NCBI GenBank assembly: GCA_036937835.1
Contig: CM072880.1
Span: 16,450,001-16,514,000 of the forward strand
Reading direction: 5' to 3'
DNA length: 64,000 nt
Source: Pampus argenteus
Taxonomy: Eukaryota > Chordata > Actinopteri > Scombriformes > Stromateidae
The position numbers and the translations under genes are program-made. The notes below the pieces were generated by a model. The model searched no databases, was not told the origin of the DNA, and saw only the letters and a list, made by a program, of their open reading frames with translations. Shown one piece after another: positions 1-10,200 of this stretch. Within the stretch, counting starts at the first letter, position 1, and every line of letters starts with the position of its first letter.

Positions 1-64
1 AAAAAGAGAAGAGTGATGCAATGAGTGACTTTTGAAAAATGGAGCACCAGCAACCTGTGGAAGG

Positions 65-89
65 TGATGATGATGATGATGATGATGAT
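65..89. repeat. (GAT)n microsatellite
   Basis: About eight uninterrupted GAT units are seen directly. There is no coding context around them. Confidence 0.9.
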
Positions 90-3000
90 TTTGGACAGTT
101 TAGATGAAGAACTGATAACTGAACTGAAATTCTAAATATATCAAAGTAAATGGGTTTACTTCTTTGCTCAATATATTGCACTGTGTGTCAATCTGTTTTA
201 TTCTCAGCTTTGGTTTAGTCACTCATTTGCTGCATACTATTTTAATTTTGTCCAGAATGAATATTATCAAAGCAAAAATAAGCAATAAGGAATACACTCC
301 ATATTTATGTCCAAATCTGTACCAATGATCCTTTTGCAGCATCTTGGCTAAAAAGGTAGTAAACACTGGAATACATTTTTCCATTCTTCTAGTGCTGATA
401 TGAATGCTGTATCTTACTCTCCAGCATCAGAATTTACTAAACACTTAATGGGTGTCTATACAGCCAATCACTCCAGGGAAGTGCCATATTCAAATAGTTG
501 GCTTGGCCAGCAGCATCAGGAAACTTGATGTAAACACACACATCATTTCACAAATAGTTGCAGACTAATTTTCCATTATTTGACTAATCAGTTAATCAAA
601 TAATTGTTGCAGCTCTGGTGAGAATGTTCACAGGGGTGGAAGCAAGAACATGAAGACAGGAAGAAGGTCCTGAAGAAAGGGTCTTACTTCATTCTCTGGC
701 TAGCTAGTAGCAACCGTTTTATTGTTTTCTGTTTTTCATGAAGACATAGTTTACAGTAACTCTGGTGGTGAGATCAGAAAACGCTTGTAGTAATGGAAAG
801 TAAAGATAAAAACAGAAAGAAAATACAAATGAGCTGTCAAACACAGCATAAGAGCTTTTCAATCCTTTCGAAGGGGCAATGTGTAAGATTCAATTTCAAA
901 TGTTCCAAAAATTATCATGATCATGAGAATTTTAAGGCATGTGTTCAAAAACACTGACATTGAACATAGTCTTACATATTTGTTATTCATGTCTATATTT
1001 TGTATTCATATTTTTCCTATATATTTATATTTTTTATAACATCACATTTCATAATTGTGATACAAGACTTTGAAAGAGAGACAAGTACATTGAAATAATC
1101 TTACAGGTTTTACAGAATCACTGTTCTGTTTTGTTCCCTCTGACAGTACATCACTGCAGCCCTGTGTTGATTATCACATGAAACTGAAACTGATCGGCTA
1201 GCCACTGGGCTAATAAGAAATGTATGACATTGAAGTGTTTCTTTAATTGCAGCTGTGGACATTCAGCCCATTCACACTCATTTCTCACTTTTTTTCCACA
1301 CTGCCATCGAGGGAATGGAAAGTTGCAAGTCTTCCTGCACTTTTTGCTTCAACTCCAGCAGGTGATTCCATTAATCTGGAACTACAAAAACGTGTAAATA
1401 GAAATACATCAAAAACAAAGGATTTACCCTCCTGATTGAATTGAGAATCCTACATTCATTAAACAGCAAGTCAGTGTAAGAAAAAGAGAGAAAACTGATG
1501 TCTAAACACAGACAGAGTGAAGGCAGACTTAACGGAGCAGTGATAGAGGAGGGCTAAAAGAGGTGGAGTGCTGGATTAAATAGATGTAGACAGCTCGGAT
1601 GGATCTCCTCAGGGACATAATCAGTCCTTTTCCAATTTGGCGCTCACTGCTTATCGCACTACCGGGAACCATGACCCACCGACTTTTATGGTGTGGTCGA
1701 CTGGCAAATGGAGAGATAGGCCCTGTCTGCCTGCCAATGTCTTTTAATGAGCATGCCGATAAACAGCGAGAAGGAGGACCAGAGCTGGGGCCTTTTTATA
1801 ATTACTTCTCCAATGATCACCCTATTTCACCCTGTATACCAGATCAATATTACAAGACACGGGCAGACTTGATGACTTACAAAATCACTTAATCTCATTT
1901 GATACTGCCTCCACTGAGGGCGTAATGGAGGCGTTCACAGGCAGGAGTGGCAGAACAATTAGGGGAAGGAAGTTATAAAGGAAAATATTTTATTTCATCA
2001 TATCTGTTACAGTGAAGGGAAAGTTGGAGGGAAGGATCAAAAGCATAAAAAAGAACATGTTAACTTAATCAGGTTAAAATGGGACCTAGTTAAGATTTTA
2101 AACATAATGTCATGAATATGGATATGTTTATTTTGTATGGCCTTTAAAGAGAATCTGGAAGAGTGTCAAAAAAACAAAAGTAATTTAGGAAGAGAGTACA
2201 ATGTTTACTTCATTATGAAATAATAACCTGAATAACTGACAGAAATTAAGCCATTGTTTAGTGTGCTTGAGATTGTGAGATTGTATCCTGTGAAACATAA
2301 AGAGGATGACCTGTACTGGAATGTGTGAATTGAGTGACTATTACCTAATGTTGCCATTTTTCACATTTATGGAGAATACAAAAAAAGGGAAAGGCTCATG
2401 AGTTATACATTTTTGATACACATAGAGAAAAAAAAAAAAAAGCTTCATATCACATATTATTTTATTTACTAATAATCTCCAGGATGTTTGTTAGAAAGAG
2501 CTATGTAATTTGACACTAATTATGCGTTCATTCAGTACAATTCCAATTAATTAATTGCTAGCGTAACCTAGGCAGTCTTTTAGTCAGTGCACAGCAGCTC
2601 AGATGAATATACAAATATATTGTCTACCAGGAAACTACGGTAATTGTTTAACATAGAGCATATAAAGTTTCAATAATATCGGCTGAATATCTATTTGGAT
2701 TTACATTGAGCTTTTTTTTCTCAAATAAATTCATGAAATCATCACATATAGACATGGTAGTATTGTTTCTGTTAGTTTTGTCAGAGCTTAGTTCTATTTA
2801 GCATCATGTTATATGGATCTTTCTGTTAAGATTTCCCAGGAAATTAGTGACCTGTAATGTAAAGTAAATATGTAAAATTACCACACAAACGTATGCCAAC
2901 AGAATACTGAAAACGATGTGATCACGTCTATATTCTCCACACAGGGGGCTTTAAATGTTAAACTTGTCAAAGACTAAGTGAATTGTAATTTGTAATCAGT

Positions 3001-3762
3001 ATTCCACCGTTGAGTTGCTTCATGGACATACGGCCACGCTTTGGCTACATTGGCTGGACAAAAACATATTATCTCTCTTTAGTAATGGAATAAGTCAAAT
3101 CCCCAATCAAATAGGTGCCAGGACAAAGAGTCCTTGTACTGGTTTTCAGTACTAAAACAAGATTTCCCCCATGTGTAATCATTAATTGTTCTTTATAAAG
3201 AACATTTCACACAAACCCTATTATGAAACTGTAAAAAAGCAGGCTCTGCACCTCTAAACAAGTGCAGTTCACCTCATGGGAGAAAAACTCCACTCCAGCA
3301 GCAGTCCTATGTTTAGTAATTAGACATCAGTGTTCCATTGAACAGTGCTAGCAGTGTTAGACAAGGCCTAACATACTGTAAACCCCCTACACCCTGCCTA
3401 TTCATTAATGTATTATACTTTTCTTCATATTCCAATTTGTTGTCACTATGACCCGTATTCTCTGCCTATGCATGCATGATGAGCAGTGCACCCACCCAGC
3501 GTCCATTCACATCACCATCAGCCATTGTTTCTGCTCAAGCAGAAACCACTTGTCTGGCAAGCACTAATTACATCCTTGATTAGAAGGAGAAGCAATGAAA
3601 GAAATAGAGCACTCAGTAAGAGATAGGAGAGGTGACCCCAACGACTTGCCTCTATGTTCGGAGGGAGGAAGACACTCACTGGTGTCTTAGGTGTAGGGGT
3701 GTGTCGCAGAGAGGGAGCAGTGTATATACCTGTCTATGAATATATACTATGATGTACCATTT
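90..3762. other. Unannotated AT-rich stretch
   Basis: No convincing gene, RNA gene or mobile element is seen. The short open frames here are under 100 residues and show no recognisable motif. A GC-richer block at about 1580-1930 stands out and is treated as a possible conserved non-coding element in the findings. A short perfect hairpin with 8-bp arms lies at 3527-3546. Confidence 0.6.
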
Positions 3763-3788
3763 TGTGTGTGTGTGTGTGTGTGTGTGTT
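3763..3788. repeat. (TG)n microsatellite
   Basis: An uninterrupted TG dinucleotide tract of about 13 units, seen directly. Confidence 0.9.
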
Positions 3789-4935
3789 TGCCATCTAGCA
3801 CTAAAGCCATATAGTTGGGTGGATCAATGGTTGGTCCAGAAACAAATACTACTAGGCATTGACATGATGATTCCTAATCATCCTGGTGGAAATATGAATT
3901 AAATTTGAGTCCAATGTGAATGCAGATATATCTTAAACGTAACCCATTTTTAAATAATATCAGTTCTGTGCCTTCCCCGATTACATGTAAACATTGCCTC
4001 AGTTTGAGAGACAGACTGGTTCATTCTGACACTTCAAAAACCACATAAGAGTGTCTAATTAATCTATAGGTTTTTATTTCTGGGGGCCCTGTGCACAATG
4101 TTCTAACTTGTTAGACACCAAGTACTGGTAAAAAAAATACCTCATTAAATTCTTAATTAACTCTAGCAGCACACAAGCTGTGTATGCTGAAATGTTTCTG
4201 TGGTTGGGTTCATGTTAGACAAACAAATAAAGATTTTCAACATAACACTGCAATATGTCCACAAAACATAAATTATGCTACTGCCCAATGATATGCACAG
4301 CCCGACCACAGCTCTGCAACTTCATTAATGCTCTGAGGGACAGAAAAAAAATCACCCTCTCCTAGAGGTGCTGACATCATTCACTCACTACATTGGATTC
4401 ACACTGTACATAGTGGAGCCCCTTGGCTCCAAATGAAGATGAAGAAAAAAAATGAAGAACTGAATTTGTCATGTTTCCTCTAAATTGTCACATTTGAAGG
4501 ATGTTAGTATTTGTACATTTTGCATGTTTATCTCTGTAACAAACACAAACAATAAGAGTAACATCTCAAGAAGACAGACTTTATAAGAGTGGTTTAAAGA
4601 GTTAGTGTGAAATATAACTATTTGACCAATGTGCTGTATGTGTGTGTGTCATAATGCAACATATCTGTTGAGTTAGGATTTAATTGAAACTTGCTATTAA
4701 GTTCACAGAAGCTGAAAGTTTAGTTAGTCATTAGAAGTTTTATCAGACAATCTACTTAACAATATCCTTAGCAATGTCAGAGGCTTTTCTGCAGATCTAT
4801 GTAGAGATTTCTAACTTCATTGTTTCCAGAGCCTCAAGTCAGCTAAATGGAAAGGTTCCAGAGGGAAAAGAGCAAAGTTGGCCAGAAGCAGAATCTCTTT
4901 AGAACTCCAGTAAAAGTGAATCTAGTCACCTCCAT
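3789..4935. other. Unannotated AT-rich stretch
   Basis: Nothing recognisable on either strand. This is the flank before the transposon island that begins near 4.95 kb. Confidence 0.5.
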
Positions 4936-4969
4936 CTTAAAGAGATATCAAAGTCTTTAGAGAAATGTC

Positions 4970-5056
4970 AAAAACGAGAGGATGGGTAAATTTCAAAATG
5001 AAACAGGAAGTCACAAAATACACACAAGAACACCAGCATATCACTTTGTTGTGACA
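4970..5056 (-). mobile_element. 3' LTR start of deleted Ty3/Gypsy element
   Basis: Read on the minus strand, a purine-rich tract (GGGGAGGGGGG, just above 5056) is followed by TGTCAC. This is the usual arrangement of polypurine tract and LTR start. The roughly 60 bases after it recur at 6262-6330, just upstream of the gag pseudogene on the same strand, with about 90% identity apart from one gap of about 13 bases. That pairing supports two LTR remnants of one element. The lower boundary of this LTR is not defined; the coordinates cover only the part shared with the other copy. Confidence 0.65.
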
Positions 5057-5145
5057 GAACCCCCCTCCCCATAGTCTTCTATGAGGGGTCCAGTCTGCGC
5101 TCCTGGGACTGGGGAGCGTGAAGACCTCTCCACTGAAGAACTGCT

Positions 5146-5834
5146 TCACCATTGCCGGAGCTTGTGAACCTGGTTGTCTGTCCGGATAGCAAGTGTGATG
5201 AGTGAATCAACAGCAGCTCCTGGAAGTGAGCCGCTTGTCACTTCAGGAAAGGGCTGTGTTATTCCACTCACTCTCCAGTGGGTGTGAAAGCGGGTGGTGT
5301 AATCACACACTGAGACTCTGCCCTGTGTCAGTCTGCTCAGCTCCCTGGCTTTTTCCCTGTCTGTCAATACTGGGTCAAATGTCCTTTTGAGGGCTGTTTT
5401 AAAGTCTGTGAAGGAGAAGCAAAGCAGAGAATCACGAGCCCACTCAGTAGTGGCCCAAGCTCTGGCTTTCCCCATCAGGTGGGAAATCATGAATGCTATT
5501 TTCAACCTGTCTGATGGAAGTATGCGGGAGCTGTTTAAAGTGTATCAAACAGTCAATAAGAAAGGCCATGCATTGTCCTGTTTCCCCAGTGAAACGTCCC
5601 GGGGGGCCAACTTTATTCCTGTCCGGGTCATGGGAGCACCCTGGGTTGGAGCCACTGCAGCTGTTGGAGTACCCGGCTCCCCAGGTGGTTAGGCTGTCAG
5701 TCCCAGCACCCTTATCTGGGACAAAAGCTGAATTAGCTGAGCCCCCATCCCATCTGGAACTCCTCTTGATGGGAGATGCGGGCTTCCTGAGTGTGTAACA
5801 TGGCCACCCACTGGCCAACCTCTGCTGAGTCCAT
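5146..5834 (-). pseudogene. Gag pseudogene of Ty3/Gypsy LTR retrotransposon
   Basis: Minus-strand relic of a Gypsy gag (capsid) gene, which would package element RNA in cytoplasmic particles. The likely start is the ATG at 5834, whose first codons read MDSAEVGQW. That frame stops near 5733. Homology resumes in a second frame with a GRFTGETGQCMAFL-like capsid motif (about 5640-5600), then in a third frame from about 5505 with GKARAWA, DFKTALKRTFD and SLITLAIRTDN. These blocks are in the order expected for the Gag of teleost Gypsy elements related to the Sushi type, as I remember them. At least two frame changes and one stop make it non-functional. The end of gag lies about 90 bases from the polypurine tract, so protease, reverse transcriptase, RNase H and integrase have been deleted. 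Confidence 0.82.
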
Positions 5835-5890
5835 ACTGGCCAAAGTGTACTGTCAGGCTGGAACTCAATCAGGACTCAAATGCTGTGGTG

Positions 5891-5912
5891 TTAACCCTAA
5901 CCCTAACCCTAA
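5891..5912. repeat. Short telomere-like (CCCTAA)n
   Basis: About three and a half units of the vertebrate telomeric hexamer in the CCCTAA orientation. The tract lies between the gag start and the 5S-headed repeat. It is far too short for a telomere and is more likely a repeat tail or an insertion scar. Confidence 0.8.
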
Positions 5913-5961
5913 CTCTATGTACAAATATACAAAAATATCAAAATCAAAATCAGTCTTTCCA

Positions 5962-6262
5962 GTCTTCCGCTTATCCGTGGTCGGGTCGCGGGGGCAGCAA
6001 CTTCAGCAGGGAAGCCCAGACTTCCCTCTCCCCAGCCACTTCTGCCAGAGCCAGCTTCTGCAACCGGGGGTCCGACCGCCAGGGTCCCTGCCTCCGACTG
6101 CCGCCCATCTCTTTACACCGTTAGACCCCTCCCATGGGTGGGCCCATGGGAAGGAGGTACAGCACCCAGGCGGTCTCCCATCCAAGTACTAACCAGGCCC
6201 GACCCTGCTTAGCTTCCGAGATCAGACGAGATCGGGCGTGTTCAGGGTGGTATGCTGACCCA
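5962..6262 (-). mobile_element. 5S rRNA-headed SINE-like repeat, copy 1
   Basis: A dispersed repeat whose head, on the minus strand, is a 5S rRNA-derived sequence (6157-6262). The body runs down to a CTTCCGCTTATCC block at about 5964. A second copy at 21353-21669 has the same architecture. 5S-headed SINEs use the internal RNA polymerase III promoter of the 5S gene. Copy 1 has lost about 9 bases in the 3' part of the 5S region relative to copy 2. It sits next to the upstream LTR remnant of the Gypsy element and appears to have inserted into or beside that LTR. I could not find its target-site duplication. Confidence 0.75.
6157..6262 (-). pseudogene. 5S rRNA-derived sequence (copy 1)
   Basis: Reading the minus strand, the sequence matches vertebrate 5S rRNA over nearly its full length. 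It includes the ACCACCCTGAACACGCCCG region, the A-box/IE/C-box area (TCTCGGAAGCTAAGC, GTCGGGCC) and the TTAGTACTTGGATGGGAGAC block. The first few bases differ from a functional gene, and about 9 bases are missing near the 3' stem. I call it the head of a repeat, not an active 5S gene. Confidence 0.85.
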
Positions 6263-6330
6263 AGAGGATGGGTAAATTTCAAAATAAAACAGGAAGTCGC
6301 AAGATGAACACAAGAACACCAACTGTGACA
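6262..6330 (-). mobile_element. 5' LTR remnant of the same Gypsy element
   Basis: Minus-strand TGTCAC start at 6330, followed by about 60 bases that closely match 4970-5056. The match ends where the 5S-headed repeat begins. With the downstream LTR and the gag relic between, the whole defective element spans about 4.97-6.33 kb. Confidence 0.65.
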
Positions 6331-7324
6331 CTTGTTGTTGCCAAGAAAGTAAGTGAAGCAGCCACCATCCTTGTCTGGAGCTTTGGTAAACTATTTAATC
6401 AAGCTGAGCTTGATGTGCAGCAATAGGAAGAGTATCTTGTCTCTATCTACCAGAGAATTGTTGTTGACGCTGGACTGTTGTACTCAACAAAAAATCACCA
6501 TCTTCAGGTCAACACAAATAAGCCACTCATGCTGATAATAACAAATTTTCTCCAGCACATATTTCACCACTTCATACTCCTTCGGTGTAGTTGAGCAAGG
6601 AGTACAGAGGCACAACTGCCGTTGTGAAACAGAACACATTTCAGCGATCTCTTGCTGCTGTCAATGAACAGTGAACAGTGCATTAATCTTTTGGGTAAAT
6701 GTGGCACTCCGATCACCAAGTCCTTCTCTTAAAAGAATAAAATGGAGGAACTTGTGATGTTTGTTGTGGTAAAAGGTGATGCGAGCACTATCAGAGAGGA
6801 TGTTCTGTTCGTGAACTAGATCATTTAGCTCCTTTTGGGAAAACCAAAAGAACCACTTCTTCTTCATCTTCTGGAACACTGGAGAAATCTTCATCACTGA
6901 TGTCAGGAAGTTCTCCAAAGGCAGGTACTGGCATTTCATCACAGTGAGCTACACGACAGCAGTTGATTCAAGATCAGGATACTTAAAGCTGCTTCAGTTC
7001 TTTCTGTTGATCCCAGTCACATCAATAACTCAGAAGTAGCAGTCAGTGACATGGTTTGTTGGCTCCCTCCAAACCATGGGAATTCTAAACTTCAGACAAC
7101 TCTTCTTGCCTTTGGTCCACTGATGCTGATACTCGGTGCATGACTTGCATACCATGTGCGGCGCCCAAGCTTTATCCTGGTCACCAAGTTTAATACCAAA
7201 ATAAGCATGGTAAGCATGTATTATGAAACTTGTAACTAGATTCCTGTTAGTAACAGTGGTGTATTCACTGCAAATGTAGCAGAATACAGGCTTATTTTTT
7301 CAAGATCTTCTAGTCAAAGCCATT
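6331..7324 (-). pseudogene. Relic of a multi-copy uncharacterised gene family
   Basis: A decayed coding region on the minus strand with a likely start ATG at about 7324 (MALTRRS). Recognisable blocks in order are: CYICSEYT with a C-x2-C pair, GDQDKAWAPHMVCKSC with a second C-x2-C pair, PMVWREPTNHVTDCYF, FIDSSKRSLKCVLFHNG, VKYVLEKI, HEWLICVDLK and LLLHIKLSLIK. From memory these resemble a family of large uncharacterised proteins repeated many times in fish and arthropod genomes. I cannot name the family or its element class. The paired cysteines suggest zinc binding. Several stops and frame changes are present, so it is dead. The 3' end is cut exactly at the Gypsy LTR start (6330), which suggests the LTR element inserted into it. 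Confidence 0.6.
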
Positions 7325-7342
7325 TTATTCACTTGTAATATA

Positions 7343-7370
7343 AAAACAAACAAACAAACAAACAAAACAA
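7343..7370. repeat. (AAAC)n microsatellite
   Basis: About six AAAC/CAAA units lie immediately upstream of the pseudogene start on the minus strand. Confidence 0.85.
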
Positions 7371-7880
7371 TTAGTTGGATTATGCAAAATCTTCAGAATT
7401 CATTTATTGCTAAAAATCTAAAATAATTTTGCATCATATGATGTGAAAATACCCATACATGTAAACAAAAATGTCAAAAAACAAATATGTAGTATATGTA
7501 GCCTAGTTCAGAAAGTTGACCTCATTGAGCAAAACCAATGATTTGACGATTTTTAGATTCAGCACATCAAAATTACCCTAAATCAGCAAAAAAAAAAAGC
7601 CCTAAGAAATTTGGTGTTGACCAGTGTAATCAGCTGCCGGGTCTTACAAGTCTGTCTATACCTCCTGCCTCCCAAGCTATAACTACTTCTACAAATCAAA
7701 GTACAGCAGAGCTAATTTAAGTGCTAATAGAATCCCGTTTCCTAAACCTACATTTTCTGTGTACAAGTGTCAGAAAGAGTTAGGTTTGTTCAAAGGTATG
7801 CTTTGGTTCTGAAAGTGTAATGTTTGTGATACATGCCACAAAGAACTACAGAAGTAAAGTCTCATTGAGTAAAAATTCTA
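7371..7880. other. Unassigned stretch between element relics
   Basis: AT-rich and without a clear match. The segment after about 7624 may be upstream pol of the BEL/Pao relic, but no motif is readable. Confidence 0.4.
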
Positions 7881-8360
7881 CAAGTTTGAGCCTATGTGTA
7901 TGATTTTATTCTCGCCAACAGAACCCACATACCAACTGACAAGACAGCAAAGGCTCTGTCCCATCTGGAGCACCTCCAAAAAGATGGAGCATCTCTACAG
8001 TCATGTAAGGTAGGCCTGCTCATCGGTTACAACTGCTCACAAGCACTACTCCCAAAAGAAATTGTGTTTTGGCAAAGAATATCAGCCTTATGCACAACAC
8101 ACAGACCTTGGGTGGAGTACTGTTGGCCATGTAAATCGGAATCAGCCATTGCCTCGTCGTGAGGCAAATGATGCCAAGTGTTGAGCTGTTTGTCATCCTT
8201 AAAACAGAGCATTATGTAAACAGATCTAAAGTACAAGACATCACTTCTTCAGACATAATCAAGGTCCTAGAATTAGACTTCTCAGAAAGAGCTGGAAGAG
8301 AAGATCCTGTGTCTCAAGATCCTGTTCAAAATGAGAGAAAACATCAAACATAGGATAGTG
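7881..8360 (+). pseudogene. BEL/Pao retrotransposon pol fragment
   Basis: Plus-strand relic of a BEL/Pao polyprotein, from the region after the aspartic protease and before the reverse transcriptase. Readable blocks are ANRTHIPT, TAKALSHLEHL, the highly typical VGLLIGYNCSQALLPKEI, then PWVEYCWPC. After a frame change near 8160 come LFVILKTEHY and DIIKVLELDFSER. In BEL/Pao elements, GLLIGYNC followed by ALLP is a hallmark of this region. Protease and reverse transcriptase cores are absent, so it is a fragment of about 160 codons. Confidence 0.82.
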
Positions 8361-8576
8361 GTCATTTTGAAATTCAATTACTATTTTAAAAAAAGACCAA
8401 CGCTATTTAACAATAAGGTGTGCAATATAGTGCCTAAGGTCTTGAAAAGAAGCTAAGGACGAATGAAACAAGGACAATGTGAATTTCATGAATTTTATTC
8501 ATTTCCCATAGTGATGCAGAGAGGATCCCTGAAGGAGAAATTGAAAATAGTCCAGCTTGGTATATTCCACATCATT
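8361..8576. other. Spacer between BEL/Pao and LINE relics
   Basis: No readable homology is seen. It lies just outside the LINE (CTAA)n tail. Confidence 0.4.
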
Positions 8577-8598
8577 AGTTAGTTAGTTAGTTAGTTAG
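8577..8598 (-). repeat. (CTAA)n tail of LINE
   Basis: Six TTAG units on the plus strand, which read as (CTAA)n directly after the 3' end of the minus-strand LINE. Several non-LTR clades end in short tandem repeats instead of poly(A), so this is best read as the element's 3' tail. Confidence 0.75.
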
Positions 8599-9714
8599 GC
8601 TCCTGTGGTGGAGAGGGTGTCCTTTCCCGGTGCGTTGAGCCGACCCGATGAACCATTTTTTTCCTTTTTCTTGTGCCAGCAGCTCTGCATCCTCCACAGC
8701 AACTCTGTGTTGTTGGAGGTTGCCCATGATGACGTTGAGCCAATGGGTGCAGAACTTGCCTCATGGACATTTCCAGCCTGCGGCCTTAGGGTCAAATTGG
8801 AGAATGCCCTTTCTCGGGTGTCCAGGAGGAAGGCTGAGGGCATGACAAAACCAGCGAGTGCGGCATTGCGCAGCCAGGTAAAATGCTCTGAGAGACTGCA
8901 GAGCTGTTCTGCAGAGAATCTTTTGTTTTAGGTCCCTGTTGTCTGCTACAGTGGATCCTAGATATACAAAGTTCTTGACATGCTCTATGACATTATTGCC
9001 AAGCTAGAGGGGAGCTTGATCCGGTCCATTACCGACATGCATAAACTTAGTTTTTGTCCTCTTCACTGTATATGCCCAGAACATTTCTCAGCTGGCTGTA
9101 GGATGTGCTGTGCAGGATGGTGTCGTCAGCATTCTCCAAATCAGTCAGGTGGTAGCTGGCAAAGGACACTCTGTGGACCCGCTCACAGACTTTGGACATC
9201 AAATGGTCAATGATGCAGCTAAAGAGATCGGGAGCAGCCACATAGCCCTGGTGAACACCACTGGAGATGGGAAAGCAGTCGGAGTCTCTGCCATTCACAC
9301 AAACACAGTTCTGTGTGTTGCTGTAACGCTGCTTGAGTAGGGTGACGGTCTTAGGTGGTACTCCAAGGGCCTGTTGGATACTCCAAAGTGAAGAATAGCA
9401 GACAGTGTAAAAGGCAGCCTTCAGATCTACAAAAGCAATGTACAGGCGATCTTTACGGAATTCACTATGGGCAAGCGAACAGCGGAGATTTAGTCTGTTG
9501 TTGAGTTGTTCAAGATAAAGCCAGCCTGCTGGGGACTATGGCTGCTTCTGATGGCTGGGAGAGCACAGGTGAATAAGATCCTGGTGAAGAGCTTGCCAGG
9601 GTTAGATAATAGGGTGATGCCTCGGTGGTTGCTGCAGACTGGCTGGCTGTGCCAACTTTGGCCTGAAACACCTGGCAGCTCCCAGGCAAGGTCAGTATGA
9701 TGAAGATCAGACAC
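8599..9714 (-). pseudogene. Non-LTR (LINE) reverse transcriptase fragment
   Basis: A 5'-truncated LINE on the minus strand. From its upstream end it shows RT motifs: CSNHRGITLLSNPGK, then SPQQAGFILNNSTTD (8-9 residues differ in spacing from intact copies), SGVHQGYVAAPDLFSCIIDHLM, and DLENADDTILHST, the FADD-type catalytic box. Downstream come a HVKNFVYLGS-like block and a cysteine- and histidine-rich C-terminal segment before the tail. The aromatic residue before ADD is replaced by asparagine. Frames change several times. The motifs suit an RTE- or Jockey-like clade, but I cannot choose between them. In life it would copy element RNA into DNA at a nicked target. Confidence 0.8.
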
Positions 9715-10015
9715 TGTGATATGTATCTTTTACTGTGTTTGTGTACTAATTGTTAATATAATCTGTAATAATGTGTATAGGTAGTTTTCATGGTTTATGG
9801 ATGTCTGTGGAAGTATGAAGATGTGGAGACAAAGGCTTCATTGAAAGTCATTACCATTATCAAAATGCAGTGCTGCAAACGGCAAAAAAAGGCACACAGG
9901 GTGACATCACTGCGTGCATTATGCAATTTGTTTGGTATTTGTACCTTGAAAGGATCGGCAACAATAGCAGCCTATTTACTTACTCCCTTTACAAGGGAGA
10001 GGAAATGGCAAAGGC
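9715..10015. other. Spacer between two LINE relics
   Basis: No match is seen. It separates the minus-strand LINE from the start of the plus-strand L2-type element. Confidence 0.4.
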
Positions 10016-10200
10016 ACTTGCCCAGTGTTCGAATTGGCGCCGCTCCTGGTGGCAGCCTGTTGCAGCAGCTCCGTAGTTTTTTTGTTATTCTTTGTATTTT
10101 TTGTTTATTTTAGTTAATTTTAGTATTTTTTGTTTTGGAAAATGACCGGATCAATTTTTGTGTACACGCGTGAACAGCTGATGGCGCTGAGTAAACCCCT

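Noticed and set aside
1599..1892. 97-codon plus-strand open frame
   Set aside because: No recognisable domain, no splice or promoter context, and composition more like conserved non-coding DNA than coding DNA.
5891..5912. Interstitial telomere or chromosome-fusion scar
   Set aside because: Only about three and a half hexamers, inside a transposon island. Too short to support fusion.
5387..6192. Several plus-strand open frames of 79-133 codons
   Set aside because: They are antisense to the gag relic and the 5S-headed repeat and read through repeat sequence.
6157..6262. Genuine 5S rRNA gene
   Set aside because: A second copy with the same non-5S body and a target-site duplication shows it is the head of a retroposon. 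This copy also has an internal deletion.
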